Origin: Perognathus longimembris pacificus
Lineage: Eukaryota; Chordata; Mammalia; Rodentia; Heteromyidae
DNA: 64,000 nucleotides
Reading direction: 5' to 3'
NCBI RefSeq assembly: GCF_023159225.1
Contig: NC_063166.1
Coordinates: forward strand, 42,897,149 to 42,961,148
Position numbers and translations under genes: made by a program. Positions within the stretch are counted from its first letter, which is position 1. Each line of letters opens with the position of its first letter. Of the stretch, positions 39,801 through 47,700 are shown in pieces. The notes beneath the pieces were generated by a model, which had not been told where the DNA came from, did no database searches, and saw nothing but the letters and a program-made list of their open reading frames with translations.

Positions 39801-42800
39801 GATATTTGGGTACGAATCCTACGTATGTGGAAGACAGCTTACATGTCTATATCATTCTTTTTTTTGCTAGTAGTTTTGTGTTTGCTTTCATAATCCTGTT
39901 TCTTTTCTAAATTAGTGCTGTTACCTCCTGACTACTAACTGTTAAATTATTAGAAGCATTTTTTATGTTTAAATTTTTTTGAAACCCATACTTGAGTCAT
40001 CTGCCATAAAACATTTAGGTCAAGAGTAAGCTGCATATATGACAGTATTATATTGTATAGCCTAGGAACATAGTAGACTATATTATGTAGCATGTTCTGT
40101 GATGAAGACATTGCCTAACAGTGAATATCCCTGAACCTTACCCTCATGACTGCATTTCTTTTTAACTCGGTGAAACAATGCCTTACCAAGACTTCTTGCT
40201 TTTATTTCTTTACTGCCTTTCATGTTAGCCCTATATTTCCATTTCCATTGCTTCTGCTTTAATACTGACCCTTATGTTGGTAAACCTGACAGGTCTAGTA
40301 ACCTTGAAATTGTTCTCTTTGCCTTAGCCTGTAACAGTATGGGAAGTAGCCTTGAAACCCAGACACATAACCCACCAACTAAAATTCTTTCAGCTTGGTG
40401 TTATGAGCATGTCATTTTGGGCCAGTCAACACATAAATGTTTTGAACACTAGGTTGTTTTTTAGGGTCTGGAATTATAAAGATCACCAAGGCAAGACTTA
40501 GGTCATCACTATTAAAAATGCCAAAAATAACTCACTTGTAGCACTGTTGTGAAAATGTGTAGTAATGTCAAGGAAGCTTTATCCTAGTAGCTACTACATA
40601 ATAATACTCTGTCTTAGTGAAGCATTGGTTTAAAGTCCAAATTCCTTAGCCTAGAATTCTCTTGGTTCTCTCCCAACTTTTTCTCATTTTGCTACTCTAC
40701 TCTGCACTCCAAAACTTGCTTGTGGTTTCTTCCCTTGACTCCCCTGACAAGTGCATATAACAGACCCTTTTTGAATACCTTCGCCTGCCACATATGCACC
40801 CCTTTCAGAAGTGCATCCATTTCTTTGTCAGCAAATGACACATATGTATTGAATAGTTAGATTTTATCTTATTTTTCCCATTCAGTTGTGATCTTTTAGA
40901 GAATGAGCATCCAGAATTGTGCTCCATTCAAGAAAGGCACAAACAATGAGAGTAAGCTTTTTTTACTGAAACAAAATGAAAGAATCTTTGGAGAAATAAA
41001 TGCATTATATGTCGTTTTATGAGATACTTTCTTGATCAACTATGTTTCATGAAATTTTCCCTTAGCCGTGATTAGCAAACATTTCCTTAAGTTATTGTTA
41101 CGAAATATTCTCCCAATATATGCATTTTAACATGGTTAAAATTGTGACATAAAGATTAGGGTTTCCAAATTGATACTTTGCAAATATTTTTATATATAGA
41201 AACTGAGTTTTAAAATTGATCATTTTTAAATGTTGTCAATAGTTAATACATTCACATGATTCAAATTAAAGTAGAAAAGATTAAAAGGTAGCAAACGCCT
41301 GTAGTCCCAGCATTTGGGAGACAGATGCAAGAGGATTACAAGTTTGAGGTTAGCTTTGGGGCTACATAGTGTAGAATAAAAAAAGGATTTATTGTAAACT
41401 TTTAAAAGAAAAGATCACTAGTTATTGACAAAGTATCAATTGTGTGCTTGTAAATTGATGAGAATATTTTTTAAGTGATCTCACTATAAGAAAATAAATA
41501 AGTGAAATAACACATTGTTAGCTCAGTGTAGCCATTCCACAGTATGTGCATGTGTATAAAATTTTATTTTGGCAGTTGCAAAATAAACAGACCAAAGTCC
41601 TTTAACCACATTATATATTTATTTGTGATTCTTATTTAAGGAGGTAACTAAAAATAAGGTGTGTACTGTGTTCATAGTATACCTTCAGATTTTTCTGTAT
41701 TAGGTTATGGAGAACTTCCTTTCGTACATTTGCATTATGTGTTTACCTGATTTATTTAACCTACCCCTGTTGATGACATTAAGGTTGTTTCTAATGTTTT
41801 GTCTTAAAATGGTGCAGCAAATAACTTTTTACATTTTCTGCATTCATTATTTCACCACATGCAGGTATCTCTGTAGAATAAATTTATAAACAAGGGATTT
41901 CTGGACCAAAATTACTTTTTTATAATCAGAAATTACACTAACTAGAGGACCAAATTGTTCTCTATAGTGATTAATCTATAAATTAACCCAATGAATATTA
42001 CTCTTAGCACAAAAATAGTGCTCAGTACTATTACATTTTTTTAAATTAATGTTTTTTTAAACATTTCCTTCTCCAGCTAAAGGAGGATTGTTAGAGTTCA
42101 TAAGGGAAAAATTAGGACAAGTCTGAAAGGAGTAATAAGAATGAGGATATAGGGCTAGCCCTTTTTAGAATAAAATAGTGTTGCTTCAGTTCTTTTGGAA
42201 CTATGAAGGTTTTACTCTTGTCTAAAATATTGAAATTAACTTAGGGTGCAAGATAAAAATTAAAATGTTTTTATGAAGGTATGTCAAAAGCTGCTTCTTT
42301 CAAAGAAAAGGAAAACAGAGCCTTGTAGCTTTTGATGTGCTAAATTCAATTGACATAGAGTTTCTGGTTTCTTTCTCCTAGGAAGGTGACTATTTCACCC
42401 AACAGGGAGAATTTCGTGTTGACAAAGCAGGATCCCCAACTTTACTGAATTGCCTTATGTATAAAATGTCATACTACAGATTTGGAGAAATGCAGGTTGG
42501 TTAAATCAGTTTTTCAAAACAAAAATTTCCTGTAGGAAACAGAATGATGTCTTGATTTCATCTGCCATACAGAGAAATGTACTTGTCTAAAAATTCTGTT
42601 TCAGTTAAATTTAGATTTCACAAATTTCTACATAAGAAATTAGAAAAAATAGATCAAAGATTTCTTTCCAAAATATTTTTAATACTAGCTCAAATCTAAC
42701 CTTTGTTTGCCTTTCTACCTTTTTGACTGCAAACTTTTGAAAGGCTTTCTCTCCAGGAGAGAAATCTCCAGTTTGTGGGATTCTTTCCTACTTGGTAGAG

Positions 42801-44732
42801 AAAAGCCAAAACCTGATGGGTTATGTAGTCCCTTTAGACATTCACTCTGTCATCGTTCTATCATTCTGTATTACTACATATAGCTAGAACTGTCTAGGTC
42901 ACTTTCAGTAAGTTCAGATAAGTCTTATCCTCTGAACTTGACTGTACTTATTTGAAAATAACAAAGTTGGATTGATGCTGGATTTTGAGGTGTAGACCAT
43001 ATGGAACCTAAAGATATACCTCTGTCACATAAAAACCATTTTTTTAACTAAAAGTAATTAAACACAAATGAAAGCAAAGTTTTCTTGATTCAAACTTCTT
43101 TGTCTAAAGATAAGAATTAAATTCTTATCTGGAAGACTGCTCTGCACCTCTTTTCATCCCAGAGAGGGCACTAGAGGAATCTGCATAGAGAGCTTCCTTA
43201 TATTAGTTCCCCCTATGTATTTCATTTTTGTTGTTTTTTTTGTCTGGTTCTGGGTCTTGAACTCAGAGTCTGGGCATTGTTCCAGAACTTTTTTGCTCAA
43301 GGCTAGCGTTTAACTACTTGAACCATACTTCTTCTGTATAATTGGAGATTACATGTATGAACTACCAGTGCCCAGCTACTGGTATTTCGTTGTTGCCAAT
43401 CCCGGGGCTTGAACTCAGGGCCTAAGCACTATCTCTGGCTTCTTTTTGCTTAAGGCTAGCACTCTACCACTTGAGCCACAGTGCCACTTCTGACCTTCTC
43501 TGTATATGTGGTACTGAGGAATGGAACCCCTTCATGCATTCTAGGCAAGCCCTCTACCACTAAGTCACATTCCCAGCCCCTACTGGTCTCTTTTGAAGAT
43601 GCATATGTCTTAACTTTTCATTGATATCATAATTTTTCATTGCTGTTTCTCCTGTATGATATCACTGCATATATTAATGAATTTGTTTTTTTCTTATTAC
43701 TCTATACTGCTACAGGAGTTCATCCCAAATTATAACTCAAGAAGGTTAAGGATTAAGGAGGAATTTATATTTCCCCAATTATTTCCAAGTATTTTATAGC
43801 TTTAATGACTATAATACCAAGTTGCTGTTTTTGTATTGTCAAAATTGATTTCATATTGCTTTATAGTCAAGTTTATAAACTAGAATGGAGAGGAATGATA
43901 ACCTGTCTAAATTTTTTACTATCACAAGCTCATGATAACTCTCCAACTTGGAGGGATTTAAAGCCTCAATTTGTGAAACAAATTTTGTCCTCTTACAGAA
44001 TAGTTATGACTTATGTGGGCTGAAGACTTGACTGTTAGAATGGTCTGCTTTTATCTACAGTTTAAGCCATGTGTTAGCATGTGTTCAGTTTTCATGCCCG
44101 CCTCACTTATGTTGCATGGCTACAATATAAACAAGAGCTTATATCTATATTATCTATATGCTATGAAATAGTCCTTTTTACTCTTTAGAGTGGAATTTAC
44201 CTAGGTTTGTGTGTCTACATAATTAAGGCTACAATTTCTTTTCTGTTCATTGTTTTGGCAGTACTGGGGTTTAAATTCAGGACCTTGTTTTTACTAGGCA
44301 GGTGCTTCACCTTGAGCCATACCCACAACCCTGTTTTTCTTTTTTAGTTCTTTTTCAAGTAGGATCTTGTCTGGCTTTTTATTTTTTTGCTGTGGACTTA
44401 CCTGAGACCTGATTGTCCTACTTATGGCCTCCCAGGGCCTCCTATGTGCCGCTGGGATCATACTCACTCACCTTCACACCCATCTTATTGGTTGAAAAGG
44501 ACTGTTAATCTCCACCTCTTGAGTAGCTGTTTTAACAGTGTGAACCACCCTTCCCAGCCTAGAGAACGTATTCCTCTGAAGAGGTTGTACTTAGACTGAT
44601 TCCAAAAGTGTTAAAGGAGCAAGCCATCAGTGCCAAACAGCTAAATAAAGACCATATTAGGCAAAACAATTCAAAATTGTGAGGGCCTAAGACAGAAAGC
44701 ATCTTCTGTGTTTTAAGCATCTTATGTTCTCT

Positions 44733-44779
<47 letters not shown>

Positions 44780-47700
44780 TGGGTGTGTACGTGGGTGTAA
44801 TGCGTGTGTACGCGTTGTTACCTACATGCCAATACTGGAGCATGAACTCATGATTGGGGCACTGTCCCTTAGCATTGTCACTCAAGGTTGGTGCTCTATC
44901 ACTTTGAACCACACCTCCACTTCCAGTTTTTTTCCTGTATCTATTTTCTTTTAGAGGACTTTTGATGGATTTCATTTTAATTTGGCTTTGTGTGTGAGTT
45001 TTTTGGTTGATCGGGTAGGTTGGTTGGCTTTTTCCCCTTTATTCTTATTGGTTAATGACTGAGGATTGCTGATCTCTGAAGGAGTCTGTAAAATTCTTAG
45101 TGATGTATTTAATTTCTCTTCCTCATTGCAACTCTTTTTTTTTTGGCCAGTCCTGGGGCTTGGACTCAGGGCCTGAGCACTGTCCCTGGCTTCCTTTTGC
45201 TCAAGGCTAGCACTCTGCCACATGAGCCACAGCGCCACTTCTGGCCATTTTCTGTATATGTGGTGCTGGGGAATCGAACCCAGGGCCTCATGTATATGAG
45301 GCAGGCACTCTTGCCACTAGGCCATATCCCCAGCCCTCATTGCAACTCTTTATATTACTGTTTTCTTAAAGTGTGAAGTTGTTCAGTAATGATAACATTT
45401 ACTATCTTTAATGTTCAGTAATGATAACATTTACTACCTTTAATACTCAATCTTTTCCAATTCAGTTAACATTGAGTACTAATATTACTCTTGCAGCTAG
45501 ATTTCCGTACACCCCCAGGTTTTGACCGAACACGTAATGCTGAGATTGGAAATAAGGACATTAAATTCAAGCATTTGGAGGAAGCCTTTACATCAGAACA
45601 CTGGCTTGTCAGAATATATAAAGTGAAAGCACCTGATAACAGGGAGACACTAAATCACAAACTTCGTGTCACCAACATTTCTCCCAAACAGAAATACTTG
45701 TCAAAGAAGGTGAGTGTTAAGTGGAGTCATTTTATAGAAGAGTAACTCAATGTTTGTTGGTTTATATGAAAAAGAATTACTGAAAATTCCAGTAAATTTC
45801 CACTTGCCAGATTTCATAGCTCATATATACACCCTAGGCATATGTATTCTTTTCAAGCTGAGCACTTAAGCTCTCCTTAACAGCAGCCTTTTCTAGATAG
45901 CTTGATGGTTGTCCATGAACAAGTTGAGGTGTTTCTACAGACATATAGTTTTAATTTGTGTTAGGATATTTGCAGTGTAAAATATCTATGGTGATTACTT
46001 TTTAAATGTATAGGGGAAAAAATCCCAATGCTTAAATGAATTGTCATTAATTTCTCATCTTTTGGTCATTTTATATCCCATCTTCATGTTCTATTCTTAG
46101 TAAAAGGTTTCACTATATTTCTCACTGAATAAAAATAGGCATTAGCCAGACCAAGACTAATATTGCATGTTTCTCTTATGCAGAATTTTGACCTTAAATT
46201 GAGGATTGTGTAGAGGGTGGGAACCATTAGAAGGGTGAAAGTAAATGATGAAACCCATTAAAATTATTTTAAAGGTAGTAAAAAGTGTAGCGGGGTAAAT
46301 TCGATTAAAACATATGAATGTATGAAAATATGATAGTACATTCCTTTGTGTGCTAATATAAAAAGCCTTCTGAAGCAATAAGAATCATTTGTATAAAGGT
46401 ACTTATTTTTTTATGTAATTATTAGGAGAAGACTTGTAGGCAAGAATTTTGGTGTGACTTCTACAATCATTTTCTAATAAATATTAGGCTATGAAGTATT
46501 TTACTGGGAACAAATTATTCACTTAAGCCAAGTAGACCTCTAATCTTAACTTTAAAACTTACTGAAAATTAATATTTAATGTGTTCAATTGTAGAAAACA
46601 AGATATATTATGCACAGAGGTAAAATGTTAATGTTACATCTTAAAGTACTGATTGTTGTCAATTATTATGAGACTGCTTTCAGTCCTATTATTTGAATGG
46701 ATGCTTAGTTTTCAATGGTTCAAGATGAGTTATTTTAAATCATTGAAGCAACTGTCTTTTAAATGTGCTCATAATGCACTTTTATACTATAAGAGTTCTG
46801 AATGTTATAGACACTTTATATATTAGCTTGATAGATAACAAGTTACCAAACAGAATTAACTCTCACTGTAGTAGTCATAAGATATTCTAGTCTTCAGGTA
46901 AAATAAGAAATTGGGTGTTCTGATTTCTCACAGGCCTGAGGCAGAGAACCAGGTGAGTTACAACAGTGCCAAAGTCACAGCAAAGTCTAGAAGCAGTTAC
47001 TCCTAAGACATCTAAGCATAGAGAAGACCTTTATTTTACCTTTTCTTTAAGTTGTTGAACTTGCTATCATGACAGGGCTTCCAAAAAACAGTAAATTTTT
47101 AAAATCTTACCTCTTGCTCTCCTATCCATAATCTTCCCAAATAAGCAAGGGTAAATAGACAAACAAAACTGTTTTGTGTAAGTTTTTAATTATTTCAAAA
47201 GATTTTTGGAATTTGGTTTTCAATGCATAAAATCTTATTTTTTTTTGGCCAGTCCTGGGCCTGGGACTCAGGGCCTGAGCACTGTCCCTGGCTTCCTTTT
47301 GCTCAAGGCTAGCACTCTGCCACTTGAGCCACAGCGCCACTTCTGGCCGTTTTCTGTATATGTGGTGCTGGGGAATCGAACCCAGGGCCTCATGTATACG
47401 AGGCAGGCTCTCTTGCCACTAGGCCATATCCCCAGCCCCATAAAATCTATTTTTTACTAGCCCTATAAAGTAATGCTTTTTTCCTACTTTTCTCTCCCTA
47501 CTTGGTTTGCCTTCATGGGAGAAAGGTATGCGTAGAACAGTCATTCTCACAGTTCTCCTGTCACTGAAGATAGGGCAGATAAAACCACTAGAGATTGTAA
47601 TCTAGAGCTGCAAAGTATCTTTCTGGAATAGCTCAACCTTAGTAGGAGAAATCATCCTAGGACTTGGTTGTATAATTAGACAGTTTCGATGATGTAAGTT

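Larger units (their letters stand above)
42496..45496 (+). other. STT3B: STT3B intron 14
   Basis: 42496-43230 and 43585-44250 are unassigned AT-rich sequence. The rest is SINEs, a GT microsatellite and a 32-bp tandem duplication. Confidence 0.75.

Noticed and set aside
44724..44954. Valine/cysteine-rich frame over the GT repeat
   Set aside because: A microsatellite translation only.
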